Source: Enoplolaimus lenunculus
Lineage: Eukaryota; Nematoda; Enoplea; Enoplida; Thoracostomopsidae
Reading direction: 5' to 3'
Assembly (NCBI GenBank): GCA_030248215.1
Contig: JASANG010003745.1
Location: 19,799 to 83,798, forward strand
Length of the DNA: 64,000 bases
Below, in pieces: positions 12,296-23,650 of this stretch. Position 1 is the stretch's first letter, and each line of letters opens with the position of its first letter. The position numbers and the translations under genes were made by a program. The notes below the pieces were generated by a model, which had not been told where the DNA came from, did no database searches, and was given only the letters and a program-made list of their open reading frames with translations.

Positions 12296-12497
12296 GGCCC
12301 ATGCATAGAATAGGACCGGAACGTTTTCCGACGGGACAGTAATAGAGTAAGCTTAAGCTTTAGACTAATTTTTTTGCTCAGGCTTAGGCTTAGGCTTAGG
12401 TTTAGGTATAGTCTCATTCTTACGCTTTGGCTTAGGCTTGGCTTAGGCATTGCAGTAAGCTTATACTACTGTTCCGGCACTGTTCTGTACATTGGTC
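12296..12497. mobile_element. Family A TTAGGC MITE, reverse orientation
   Basis: Ends GGCCCATGCATAGAATAGGA and CACTGTTCTGTACATTGGTC; AAGCTTTAGACTAATTTTTT then TTAGGC hexamers. Flanks GGTTAATC / GGGTAATG match at 6 of 8. Confidence 0.8.
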
Positions 12498-14272
12498 GGG
12501 TAATGCGTATATTTTCTTCTGCTCTTCAAGGATGTCATCGGGTACCTGGGAACCCCCAGTAAAAGTAAACCCATGCACCATGCATGTTCAAAGCAATTTT
12601 ACACTTTTTGACTTTGACAATGAGATAAATTTGGGTTCCCAAAACTCGAATCGCGCATCCGCTTATTTTGGTCCACGTAAAGAACAGTGATGGACCGTAT
12701 ATCCGTGGACTTCAACAGAGTCAGCTGATGCTTTTATACTAATGGTATTTTGCTTATGTTTAGGCTTAACTTTAGGCTTACGCTTAGTCTTAGAAACATT
12801 CTTATACTTGGCCTGCTACTCGTTATTATAAAGCGGTATTGACGGTTTTGACGAAGCAAACTGTTCAGATACTTTTTATTTTGTTTAAACTTTTGAACTC
12901 AACCGAAAAAACTGCAACAAGTTGTAGGGCCAATATCTTTTAGACCACATCCTGGATTGGAACCGTTATCAGGTCTGTAACAACACGGGGGACACCGAGA
13001 AGGCGTCATCCAATTTGCAGACACCATCATTTTATATACGAAAAAATTCAGCATCCTTAAACGGTTTGTACTTTTGAAAATAGTTTTGCTGTGTCCGCTG
13101 TAAATCTTGTTGTCTCCCCGTATTAACAATTCCTGTTCGCTGAACTGACCCTTAAACAAAGATCGCATCCATTAAGGCACCATCCGGGGCCCACAAAGCA
13201 ATTTAACGTCTGTTTGCATAGTTTTAAAACCTTGTGGTTCCGTCGGCGCAGGATATTCGTTTTCATTTGGGCACTATTTTGTTCGGCTACCATCACCACA
13301 AAAAAGCCCCATTTTCAATGCTTGTTTTGGTTCCAATTTTTATTGCCAAACGCTAATTTTTTTGCGAAGCTGAGAGACCCCCGCTTGGTTTTTAACAGCC
13401 CCGCAACTTGGAATTATTAGTTCAAGGCCAAGGGGGTGGGGGGCAAAATATTCCTCCTGGTTGGTAAGAAAAATTTATCTGACGAAAACTTCGTTTAACC
13501 CTGTGTCAAGTTTTGGTCAGGGAAAGCGAAGATGTCCAGTAAGGAAGCTGCGCTTCCGTCTTGCCTCCCCCGTAGTTGTGGGTTTGATTGTTGAGGCTTA
13601 ATTTTTAGGGACAACCGGCGGCTAGTTTTTAACCGTTTAAAACATAAAAAAGCGGTTGCACTTTGTTGCACCATTTAGAAACAGTTGGGGCATTCCGTTT
13701 ATGGTGAGCTTAAAGATGAATCTTCCATTTAATCTTTTGCAGTTTTTAAAGGTTTGTTTAAAGACAATTTAGAATACATGAAATATATTTCAACTGTTCG
13801 ATTTTAAACTTCAAACAACGCCGTAGCCATGATTTTATTTCCGAAGGATATTTAACTGTATTTTAGAGGATCCTTGATCCCACATATATCTTTTAGGGTG
13901 TCCATGGACGTCTTTGAATTTTCGTGCCGGTGATGTGGCATGTTTATCTCCAATATTTTTCTTTCGCCGCATTTTCTGCGGTTTTCATATTCTTCCTCTC
14001 GGCCTTGTTTTTTGGACTCTTAGCACATGGAAAATCGTATATATTTTTGCGTCCTTAACTCATGGTAGCATGGCTTATCTTAAAAGTTTTCTAGTTCTTT
14101 ATCGTTACCTACCGATCCTACAAAAGTTTTTATATGTACGTGTATGTTTCAAAGATCAACGAACATTTCATTACTTTTGTGGGGAAAAGTTGGCTTTTAA
14201 GCTGGCGGCATGTTGCAGTAGTTCAAAGCAGACGAAGACGAACCAAACCAACGCAATTTCTTTAAGATAACG
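12498..14272. other. Intergenic, no gene recognised
   Basis: Some TTAGGC-derived debris at 12690-12830. Open frames at 12899-13168 (minus) and 13914-14270 (plus) match nothing I know; the first has scattered cysteines only. Confidence 0.5.
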
Positions 14273-14479
14273 GGCCAATGTAAAGAACAGGGGCGGAACA
14301 GTATTATAAGCATATTCCGAAGCCTGATCCTAAGCCTAAGCCTAAGCGTAACAATGATCATATTCCTAAGCCTAATCCTAAGCGTAAGCCTAAGCCAAGC
14401 AAAAAAATAGTCTAAAGCTTAAACTTACTCTTTTCTAGTCCTACAGGAAAAAGTTCCGCCGCTGACCTTTACATGAGCC
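14273..14479. mobile_element. Family A TTAGGC MITE
   Basis: Ends GGCCAATGTAAAGAACAGGG and GACCTTTACATGAGCC. Flanks AGATAACG / TGATAACG match at 7 of 8. CCTAAG hexamers inside. Confidence 0.85.
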
Positions 14480-14601
14480 TGATAACGTAATCGAATCAGT
14501 TTCTGTAACGGGTTCAACCAATGCTACTTGTCTTAAACCAAACACCAAGAGCTGAAATACATAGAGGCAATCGTCTTCGAGTTGCATGTTCTGTGCTAAT
14601 T

Positions 14602-14735
14602 AAGGTTGCGCTATACTTTACTATGTCGAACCCCACCGCGCACCGCCAGACGACGCTATGCGTTGCTAACAAATGTATAGCCGAAATCTATTTGGTTGCG
14701 TGGGGCAGGGTCCGGCATAAGTATAGCGCAACCCT
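14602..14735. mobile_element. Family G MITE (PIF/Harbinger-like)
   Basis: Inverted ends AAGGTTGCGCTATACTTTAC and ATAAGTATAGCGCAACCCT with a GC-rich core. Sister copies elsewhere are flanked by TAA. Confidence 0.7.
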
Positions 14736-15500
14736 TACTTTGATAGTAATCATTTTGAGTCTGACGAACCTAGTTTGAGAGCTACGAGTTAAAAGAAGTG
14801 CTTAAGCAACAAAAACTATCGTACTGAAACTGTAGAAACCAACACTGAATTTCAGATACCCAGAAGTAAAGAAATGTTACATACACATCACTTGTTTGAT
14901 GAGACTAAATTTAAAACTGCGCTGTGATATTTGGTTAAGATTTGGTTCGGGTACCGGTTAAAAATTCACCAACCGATTCCGGTTGCGGCGTCCTGTATTG
15001 CGACATCCGGTTTTAAACCTGGTCGAAAAAAGAGAAAATGTGGCAAGAAGAAAATATTGATTGACACTGGCGCCCAGCTACTGGACAGTCCTGAATTTCA
15101 GAGAACATAAACGCTCATTACCTTAGTTTGTAGTGTTAATATGGCAGTTCGAACGATTGGCGATTTATAATAGTGCAAAAATAGCTTGTGAGGAAAACAA
15201 GCTTGACGCTAAACACAAATTTAGCGCTAAATATTAGCACAAAGTTTTGGGGCAGTGATCTATGTTAAAAACGCCTAGACCTGGGTGCGCTCGCCTTTTG
15301 ATCTTCCAGCGCGTGTGCATACTTATAACCGTAAGCTAATCTTATGATAGTGCCTTTGTTCTACAAACACGAATGTACTTTGAATAATTTTCAAGCTAAG
15401 CGGTTTACTTTCTGTTGTAATTTTAGGTTTGTTCTTTTGTAAAATTAAAAGGCAAACCTGTTTCAAATATTTTAAACTAATCAGGATTCTTAGAATAGTG

Positions 15501-15703
15501 GGCCAATGGATATCACATGGCGGTTACAGTAGTATAAAAACATATTTCTACGTCTAAGCCTAAACCTAAGCCTAAGCGTAACACGATGACTTTATTTTAC
15601 CTAAGTATAAACCTAAGCATAATCAAAAATTCGTCCAAAGCTTTCAGTTTACTGTGTTGCAGTCCGACAGAAAAACGTTCATCCCCTGATCTTTACATGA
15701 ACT
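15501..15703. mobile_element. Family A MITE, diverged
   Basis: GGCCAATGGATATCACATGG at the left, CCCCTGATCTTTACATGAAC at the right, CCTAAG hexamers between. Flanks GAATAGTG / GAATATTA match at 6 of 8. Confidence 0.7.
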
Positions 15704-16359
15704 GAATATTAAAATACTTGCATTAGCTACGTTTTAAGATTGCAAAATCTCAAAAACCTCAAAATTGTCATCCCACGGTAAAAAAATTTGGTTCCGTCAA
15801 CGATAATTGAGAAAAATCTGCAATTTATGCACTAATAAGTGCCACAGTCATTTGAGGATACCGTCTCTTGTGAGTTAACAGTCACAACTTGTGCTCTCAA
15901 TTATGCATCAGTAAATTATTTATGCTAAATTTGCTTGTTATCTTCTTTCTGCCTTTATAATGAGCGTTATTAAAGATTTTGTTTCTTTTAAGCTATTACG
16001 CGTTTTTAAAGCTAATTATTAGTCGAAGACTGTTCGCTGATTGCGCTGTAGTTCGTAAAATTAATACATTGAAAAGCATTTTTTAATATTAATTCGATAG
16101 CTAACAGATTATCAACCAAATAAATGTAAATTTAAAAGATTCTAATAAATCTGGATTGGCTTTGATAAATTTAATTTATTTTACTTAAATTTCAACGAAT
16201 GATCTTTGTACACAGTTACTAGACACAGTTTTTCAAAAATTTTAAAATTTTGACAGCATAACTCAGGTTTTGTGCTGAATAAAATAATTTTTCTGTTTAA
16301 GTTTTCGTCTTGTAAAAGTTCAAGTTCTGCTCATTAAATTTAACCATCCTATTTAACCT
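15704..16359. other. Intergenic, AT-rich, nothing recognised
   Basis: No repeat family or coding signal seen. Confidence 0.55.
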
Positions 16360-16517
16360 CATACCAGTTTGAACCGTAACAGTAATTACTATGATCAATT
16401 CCAAAGTTTAAGCCTAACCTTAAACCTAAGCAAAAAAAAGTTAGTCTAAAGCTTAAAGCTAATACTCTATTGTCGTCCGCAGAAAAACGACCCACCCCTA
16501 ATCTTTAGTTACATGGC
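16360..16517. mobile_element. Family A remnant
   Basis: GAACCGTAACAGTAATTAC, CTAACC/CTAAGC hexamers, TTAGTCTAAAGCTTAAAGC and CCCCTAATCTTTAGTTACAT. Short and decayed. Confidence 0.6.
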
Positions 16518-16778
16518 TTCAATTTGTGTTTTGTTATACCTTTAAAAACAATGTTTATACTATAACCGTTTGTTGCGGTACAATTTTTCCTTAAAATCAC
16601 ACCGTGTGTGCTTAGCTTCATTTTCGCTGAAAATAAGAATTGTTTCCTGAATAAATCAACAAAACATACATCCAAATGCGCATCGATTTATCCTGATTAA
16701 AACCAGATGCCATACAACTTATCTGCCACCCGGTATTGTTTTAATGCTGCAGTAGTAATATTTTCTGTTTTCAAATAG

Positions 16779-17180
16779 TTTCAGGGGTCAGAATTTTGTT
16801 TCGTTTCAGGGGTCAGAATTTTGTTTCGTTTCAGGGATCAGAATTTTGTTTCGTCTCAGGGGTCAGAATTTTGTTTCGTTTCAGGGATCAGAATTTTGTT
16901 TCGTTTCAGGGATCAGAATTTTGTTTCGTCTCAGGGGTCAGAATTTTGTTTCGTCTCAGGGGTCAGAATTTTGTTTCGTTTCAGGGATCAGAATTTTGTT
17001 TCGTCTCAGGGGTCAGAATTTTGTTTCGTTTCAGGGATCAGAATTTTGTTTCGTTTCAGGGATCAGAATTTTGTTTCGTTTCAGGGATCAGAATTTTGTT
17101 TCGTTTCAGGGATCAGAATTTTGTTTCGTTTCAGGGATCAGAATTTTGTTTCGCTTCAGGGGTCACAATTTCGTTTCGGT
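16779..17180. repeat. 25-bp minisatellite, 16 tandem units
   Basis: The unit begins TTTCAGGG(A/G)TCAGAATTTT and ends GTTTCG. Three variants alternate (TTTCAGGGAT, TTTCAGGGGT, TCTCAGGGGT) and the last unit is diverged. Since 25 is not a multiple of 3 and the unit lacks stops, all three forward frames are open for about 120 codons; those frames are artefacts. Confidence 0.97.
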
Positions 17181-18488
17181 AACGCATAAATGTAAACGTT
17201 TTCGCGAACGAGTGTAGCGATCAAGGCAAATGTTACGGCTGAAAAAGCGCTTTTTTCGTCGTCTCTCGATGAATTTTCCGTTTTCAATATACACTTGTCC
17301 CCATTGTATACACACTTGAATCATTTCAAAGGTGGTTATGATGCGCTAGCTTGAGGGTATACAAACAAGTTCAGTGTATATTTTGACTTTTGCAACTAAG
17401 GATATTTAGTAGGAAAATACGCAATAGGGTAAATATAGATCGATCCCTTATAAGTAGGAAATGGAATGAAGTATGAAACGCAACACATGAGGGGGGGAAG
17501 TGATTTAGAAAGTTAGAACGAATTTTGTTAAAAATTTCAACTTTAGGTGCGACGATTTTACTGGCGGTACGCTGAACGCCACATTCCTCATTATTGCCGG
17601 CCTGCAGGTGAATTGTTTAAAAATGGTTTTAATACCATTGACTGTTTTTAGGGCGCCTTCATACAAGTTTAGGGTCCCATCGTATGGTCATCGATGCAAC
17701 TGTGGCGAAACAGGATTCGATTTCAATACAATTTAGTCTCGTAAAAGAAAATATAGTTTGACCTTAAAGTAACCTGTTTAAATCTTGTTCAAAGTACTTT
17801 TTCGTCTTTCAAAAAATTTCAACAAAGTTATATCATCTTTATCACTTTTCATGTAAAGGTTTTTTCTTCCGCGAAATCTTGCAACGCATTGAAAGTTCTA
17901 AAAATTATACTTGAAATTTTCGGCTAATATTCGAACATAAACTTCAGTAGCATCGGAACAGTTTTGCTTAATACGTATTAGTTTTTCAATACAGCGTTCG
18001 TTTATGCAAAATCAGTGACGTATATTCCTTTGAGCAAAAACAAAACTGCTCAACTATTTAATTCGCGAAATTAGCACAATTTTTCTAGTTAGAAATTGTT
18101 GGTTCAAATGACTAATGAGGTATAGTTGAAATTGCTTCTAATAGCATGTTTATAACCACGTTGACAGCCAGACCGGTCTTACACAAGCCATGGTCCACGC
18201 AACAGGAATCAAAACAAACATTTCGCATTTAATAAGATTTAGTGCTAAAATTGCGTTTGGTTTCTCGTTCGCTTTCCAGTCGAACTTTTTTTACAACTTA
18301 TTATATCTCACGGGATTCTTTGTTAGAAATTTCTACATTTTGTACACTGTTACACCCAATATTCAATACAAAGTTCAATAAGGTTAGCTTTGCCAATTTG
18401 TACGTTAGCAAAACATTTTTCAATGTTTATTATTTATGTGAAAAACTGAATAGATAATTGGATTCAACCGTCAATTTAAATAGGTCAG
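17181..18488. other. Intergenic, nothing recognised
   Basis: AT-rich unique-looking sequence. The frames at 18190-18457 are short and match nothing known to me. Confidence 0.5.
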
Positions 18489-18765
18489 CGCCAATGTACA
18501 GAACAGGGTCGTAACGGTAGTATGAGCGCGGGTTCCTTAGCGTAAACTTAAGCCTAAGCCTGAGCCTAAAAATAACCTTATACTTGAAGCCTAAGCAAAA
18601 AATGTGTACGCCCTATCTGAGGAACAGGGTTGTAACAGAAATATAAGCGTGTTCCTAAGCGTAATCCTAAGCCTAAGCCTAAGCGTAATCTAAAGCCTAA
18701 GCCAAATCGTAAAAATAAGGTTATACCTAAAGCCTAAGCAAGAAATGTGTAGCACCTATCTAAAG
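18489..18765. mobile_element. Two tandem family A half-elements
   Basis: GCCAATGTACAGAACAGGGT...AAATGTGTA is followed by a second GAACAGGGTTGTAACAG...AAATGTGTA, each with CCTAAG hexamers. This looks like a duplicated, decayed copy. Confidence 0.65.
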
Positions 18766-19160
18766 CATTTAAAAGTTGAAATTTCGTTTCTCTTTAACTC
18801 TGTCTAAAGCAGGGATACGTCATAACAGATTTATGGATAGACTACGTTTAATTTTGCATCAATCGTTTTGAAGTGCGTATTAGCAGGGTTTGAAATTTTA
18901 TTGTAATTTAATTTTATTTGAAAGTAATTTGTTATTCGAATTTGACGCTGTTATACTTGACTTCGCAATTTTTGCCATTTTAGGTGATACGGTTTTAACG
19001 TTTACTTGTGGTTTAATTTAGAATATTTATTAGTAGGATTTTAATTATTTTACGTTGCTATTGGCTCGCCGCTGTTGTCACATCGTGGCATGGAACAAAG
19101 CAATTTTCAGGTAAGTGTATGTTTTTGTTTTAACGATTTTTTGTGGCATTTAAAAACGTT

Positions 19161-19459
19161 AAAACCCTATTCACACGTGCAAGTTTGTGCAACGAAAACT
19201 TGCACGTGCAATTTGCATGTGCAAGTTTGGTCACAAATCAGCTCTGAAGTTCTTACAGCTGCAAATTATTCACTGGAATTCATGCTATTGAATTTAATTC
19301 GCACCTGTGAATGCCACGGTAAGTCGTTCAAATTTTATGCACCTGCAGTTTGATTGGTCAATCGGAATACTCCTTTGGAAATACTTGCAGCTGCAAGTAT
19401 TTCGTGCAAATTGCAGCTGCGACTTCTCGCTGAAAAATCTTGCACGTGTGAGTGGGACC
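19161..19459. mobile_element. Family K MITE (TTCACACGTGCAAG ends)
   Basis: Left end AAAACCCTATTCACACGTGC, right end TTGCACGTGTGAGTGGGACC. Many internal TGCAGCTGCAA and TGCACGTGCAA palindromes. A plus-strand frame inside (19075-19353) is repeat-derived. Confidence 0.7.
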
Positions 19460-19765
19460 TGAACCTTCAAATCTATGTCACCTTAGTTAATATTTCAGTT
19501 GGTTTGGTGGTAGAATGCATGATATATCTCTATTTTAGTCTAATTTGCATCAGAATTAATACCTTGCTATGTTCCATTTCTAAAAATATTTTGTAGTGAT
19601 AGGCGCTTAGCATGAAAATGCTCCTCGAAAATACGGCCATTTGGTCGTTCGATGCTTAGGCTTAGGAACACATTTTTGCAACGCTTAGGCTTAGGCTTAG
19701 AAATACGCTAAATCTACCGTTACGCCCCTAAAAGTAACATTGGCCCTAGGCCTAAACCTAAACAT

Positions 19766-19856
19766 AATAATGGACGACAAATTGTCGAGTCGTCGAGATA
19801 TCGGATTACAGTTGTCAGTTGACGAGATGTCGAGCTACGAATTGTCGTGATACACC
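19766..19856. repeat. Family D fragment
   Basis: AATGGACGACAAATTGTCGA, GTCGAGATATCGG and TACGAATTGTCGTGATAC are the CGACAA/TTGTCG motifs seen in the other copies. A family B-like TTAGGC half-element lies just before (19610-19748). Confidence 0.6.
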
Positions 19857-20055
19857 TGACAAAATTTTGTCCAATGTTCTTCCGCCAATACCTTGTAATA
19901 CTTGAACTGGAAAACGGAAAGCAGAGTAACTTGCAGCTTAGTATCACAATCTAAGAAACAATTATAAAATGTGTCAAATAGCATTAATAGTAACCTGGCA
20001 GAAGACTAAATGAAAGCGGTAGTTGACACTGGAACATTTTGCAATAGAGTGTCTG

Positions 20056-20329
20056 AAGCCCTTTTCAGAAGTGCAAGTATTTACTGTGTGATCTTACTGC
20101 TGCAAATTGCACGCAGAACTTGCAGTTTTTATCAGCCAATGAGAAACTGGCAGCACTAAATTCAGTGAACTTGCGCGGTTGTTCACACATGTGAACTAAA
20201 TTCCTAGCTATGATTTTAATGAGTTTTTTGCAGCTGCACGTTTTCGAACGGGATTTTGGACAAAACTTTGCAAGTGCAGGATGCAGCTACAAGTTCTCGT
20301 AGCAAAAACTTGCACGTGTGAATACGGCT
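20056..20329. mobile_element. Family K MITE
   Basis: Left AAGCCCTTTTCAGAAGTGCA, right TTGCACGTGTGAATACGGCT. GCAGCTGCACG and TTCACACATGTGAA palindromes inside, in the same order as the copy at 39622. Confidence 0.75.
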
Positions 20330-20439
20330 TTAAATTTTAGAAAGTACTTTTCAGTTTTTTATGCGGGCAGAAATTTTTTAAAAAGTATAGGAATGCTTTT
20401 GTAGAAAGCAGTTGCCGCAAACAATTTAAATTCTACAGC

Positions 20440-20610
20440 CAGTGCCGGAGCAGGGGGCTAGGGTGGCCTCTCAGAATTCCGGGGTGAGAGCCGCTTGCGA
20501 TGACAAAATTTTTTGCAATTTTTTTTGTTTAAAATCTTGTTAACGTTGAGGCCCCTCTTTGAGGTGGAGCCCCCCAAATTGGAGGTATGGGGGTTGCTGC
20601 TCCGGCCCTG
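20440..20610. mobile_element. Family L hAT-like MITE
   Basis: Ends CAGTGCCGGAGCAGG and TGCTGCTCCGGCCCTG. Flanks TCTACAGC / TTTATAGC match at 6 of 8. CAGGG-type termini plus an 8-bp duplication fit the hAT superfamily. Confidence 0.7.
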
Positions 20611-23490
20611 TTTATAGCATCTACCCAACTTTAGGTTAACTTAATCTAAAAAACCCTATTTTAAATTGACTACAAAACTGTTCAAGCACTAAATTTTCAC
20701 AAATCGGTCTAATCATGTTTTTATCTGTCTGGCCGTCGCTGAATCGCATCAACTGATTTGAAGATTTAGATAACTAGTTTAGTTAAAAATTAGCGATTAT
20801 CCTCGCAAATAACTTTTAGATTGCCCATGATGATACCTTTCTATCTTCACTCTCATGGTTGAGCCCAAGTCCGTAGCCAGCTTACCTTGCTAGGAGGGCT
20901 GAAAAACATTTAACAGCGGCATAAAACGTTGTGCGATGATTTACACAAGCGAGTTTGAAACTTTTCTAGGGGCGAGATAAAATTTTCCATACGAGACGGA
21001 CCGGTTCAATCAAGTATCGTTTTGTAGTTTTTGTGATGATAAAACGTGGCGCCGTTGGCTAGAAACAAAGGAGCGCAACTTATTCCAGTTGGCTTCCCTT
21101 CCTAATTTGAAATATAGGCAGGTATATAAAGTAAAATTGTGTTCAAAATAGAAGATCTGAAGCTGAAGCAGTCTATTTAAAATTTTCTCCATTCGACCTT
21201 ACTTGTACGGCACCCATGCCAGTGCGTCTGACATGCACGCACTGATTAAACGGACTCGTTTTTTATAATGAGGAAATTATAAATATTCGGTTAATATCAA
21301 CTGAAAATTAAAACCGATGCTGTTAGTATAATAACTTGAAGTCACGCAAAACTATTTTTTGTAAGGCGTACAAAGTATTTAAAGCCTACACACAGGTTCT
21401 GGGCAAAGACAATTGTAAAATGATTATATTCACGCTCAGCGTTTTACTCAGACAACGTTCGTGACCAGTCAAATTTATTGGCGACCCATACTGTAGCCAA
21501 AGGTAATCAATTTTCTTCTTTCGCTCGAATACTCAATATGGCGGACGTACGCGCGGTATAAGCCAAAGTCTACTTAGCTATGTAATAATGATGATAGAAA
21601 AAATTTATTCAACACAGCGCGCAGCGCGATGTCACCACCATCGATTGCCGACCGGAACACGAGCGATATTTCAAATATTTATAGCATGTCAGTAGTCACG
21701 AATGAATGCTGCCGGAAAGTTGAAAAAAGGGTTATACTACAGACTTTGATTATCAGACGTTAATTGTTAACGCTTGTTATAGTTGAATAAATCCGTGTTT
21801 AGTCCAATCTAATAGCTATGCTATTTGCTCCAAACAGCCTATTCAACAAGTATACCATTATTCACTAGCAGATAGTTTCCAACTGCTTATTCACATGTAG
21901 AGTTACTAGTTTGTTGCTTTTATATAAACCACCTTAGCTTTAGTCAACTTATAAATTGACACGCCAAATAGTTGCCTTGTGATCAAGGCATCTTAGTTTG
22001 ACCATTTGCGGTCTTGTACACATTCTCTCTACATTCAAGGTTTAGGGCTTAGGCTTAGCAGAAAGTCAAGGCGAAAATTTTGGTTTACAATTGTAAGCTT
22101 TTTTCTAAAATAAGTGTGTGGAGGAACTGTGTACAATTGCCGATATATTTGAACTGGATTAAAAAAACTTGGAGCAATTGTTACGCTAAAACTTGATTTG
22201 GTCTTTGTTCGAAATTATACCCAAACAGTAAAATGCAAATCGTGCCTTGAGACCTTAAAAAATCGAATTTTTCAAAAGTTCAAATTTAAGCGTGGAACGA
22301 CCAGTGGAAGTCATGTGAGAAGCGCAAATATGGAGAAATTTTCAAAATCGAACCATTTTGGGCAAATGCCGACTGGGGGGGGGTAACCGAAACGACCCAT
22401 GGCAAATGTCGTACGATTTATTAAAGTCGCCTAAAAATAAGTTATTGCAAAAATTGCCTTTAATACTGTTGTTAAGTTTAAAGTTTCTCACGTATATGAA
22501 CTTCCTTCAAAATCTAAAACTTTTCCGTACTAGCTAAGTAATTTTAGTACTCAAAAACGGGCTTTTATAGACACCCGTCGATTTTGACGTATACGAACAC
22601 TAGTGCGACGCTAAAAAGTAATTAAATTTTCAATTTTTATTATGGTGATGATTGTTGTGTGTATAGTACAGCGGATTTTTACTTGATAAAAAATGTGTAT
22701 GTGATAACTTGCAGGAGTGTATATATGTGTTCTGGGATACGGGCTTATATCACCTCTGGAAATTTCTAGAGAGACAAGAAAAAAGTACTTTTAACAGAGT
22801 TTAGAATAGTCATTCCTGATAACACATTGAACTAAGTTTTTACATGACATACATTACGAAATACGATCCTTGCTACACCACTCGTACATCTGGTTGTTTT
22901 TGCTACAACATTCATTAGCGAAATACGCGGTTCGTGAGTAAAACTATCATTTTCTTTCAAGTTTTTTTGTCATCTGCTCTTATCGCGATGTGCGCAAATT
23001 ATAATATAGACTTTCTTGCGCCACTGTATACTTCGCGACTTTGTAGTCGTAGACCGCGGAACGGGAAGGCTAGGCGGCTATAGCCCCGCTAATATTTTCG
23101 GCCCATATAAAAATTGAGGGCGGAACGGTTTTTTGTGGGACTGCAATAGATTAATCTTAAGCTTTAGACTTAATTTTTCATATGGCAGAGTACGGGAGTA
23201 AAGCTTTCATTAACAAGGTTCTTCGCTCTCCATCGGTCGTAAATTTGTTCCGACAGCATTTAAAGAATTCTATGTTAGGAAAATGTTTTGCCGTCTATTA
23301 GTTGACACTGTCAACCGATAGACGACAAAATTGACATCCTGGTTATGGGTCTTCGAACTGGTGATAAAGAACATTAGCAGCGTAACCAGGAAGCCAGCAC
23401 AAAGTGGCGGCATTGCACACTGGAATTTGTTGGTAACAAATTCCAGTTGGTTACATTTGCTAGCAAATTGGTGACATGCGACGAAAAGTT
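20611..23490. other. Intergenic with small repeat debris
   Basis: Family E-like fragment near 20865-20975 and a half family A element at 23100-23185 (GGGCGGAACGGTTTTTTGTG). Remaining sequence and frames (21010-21192, 22198-22386, 23270-23503) are unrecognised. Confidence 0.5.
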
Positions 23491-23650
23491 GGACCCGTAT
23501 CACTTTAAGGGGCGTCCAGCTTTCTGTTGAGTCTATAAAAGAGTAGGTTTAGATTCTAGATTACATTTTTGCTTAGGCTTAGGCTTAGGCTTAGGCTTAG
23601 GAATACGCTTAATCTACTGTTAATACGTCTCTTAAACCAAAACACTGGCC
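23491..23650. mobile_element. Family B TTAGGC MITE
   Basis: Left end GGACCCGTATCACTTTAAGG, then GAGTCTATAAAAGAGTAGG and five or so TTAGGC hexamers, GAATACGCTTAATCTACTG, right end ACACTGGCC. AAAAGTT flanks both sides. Confidence 0.75.

Noticed and set aside
16796-17217. Three overlapping frames of about 120 codons in the 25-bp repeat
   Set aside because: They arise because the repeat unit has no stop in any forward frame; the peptide is the same repeat read in three registers.
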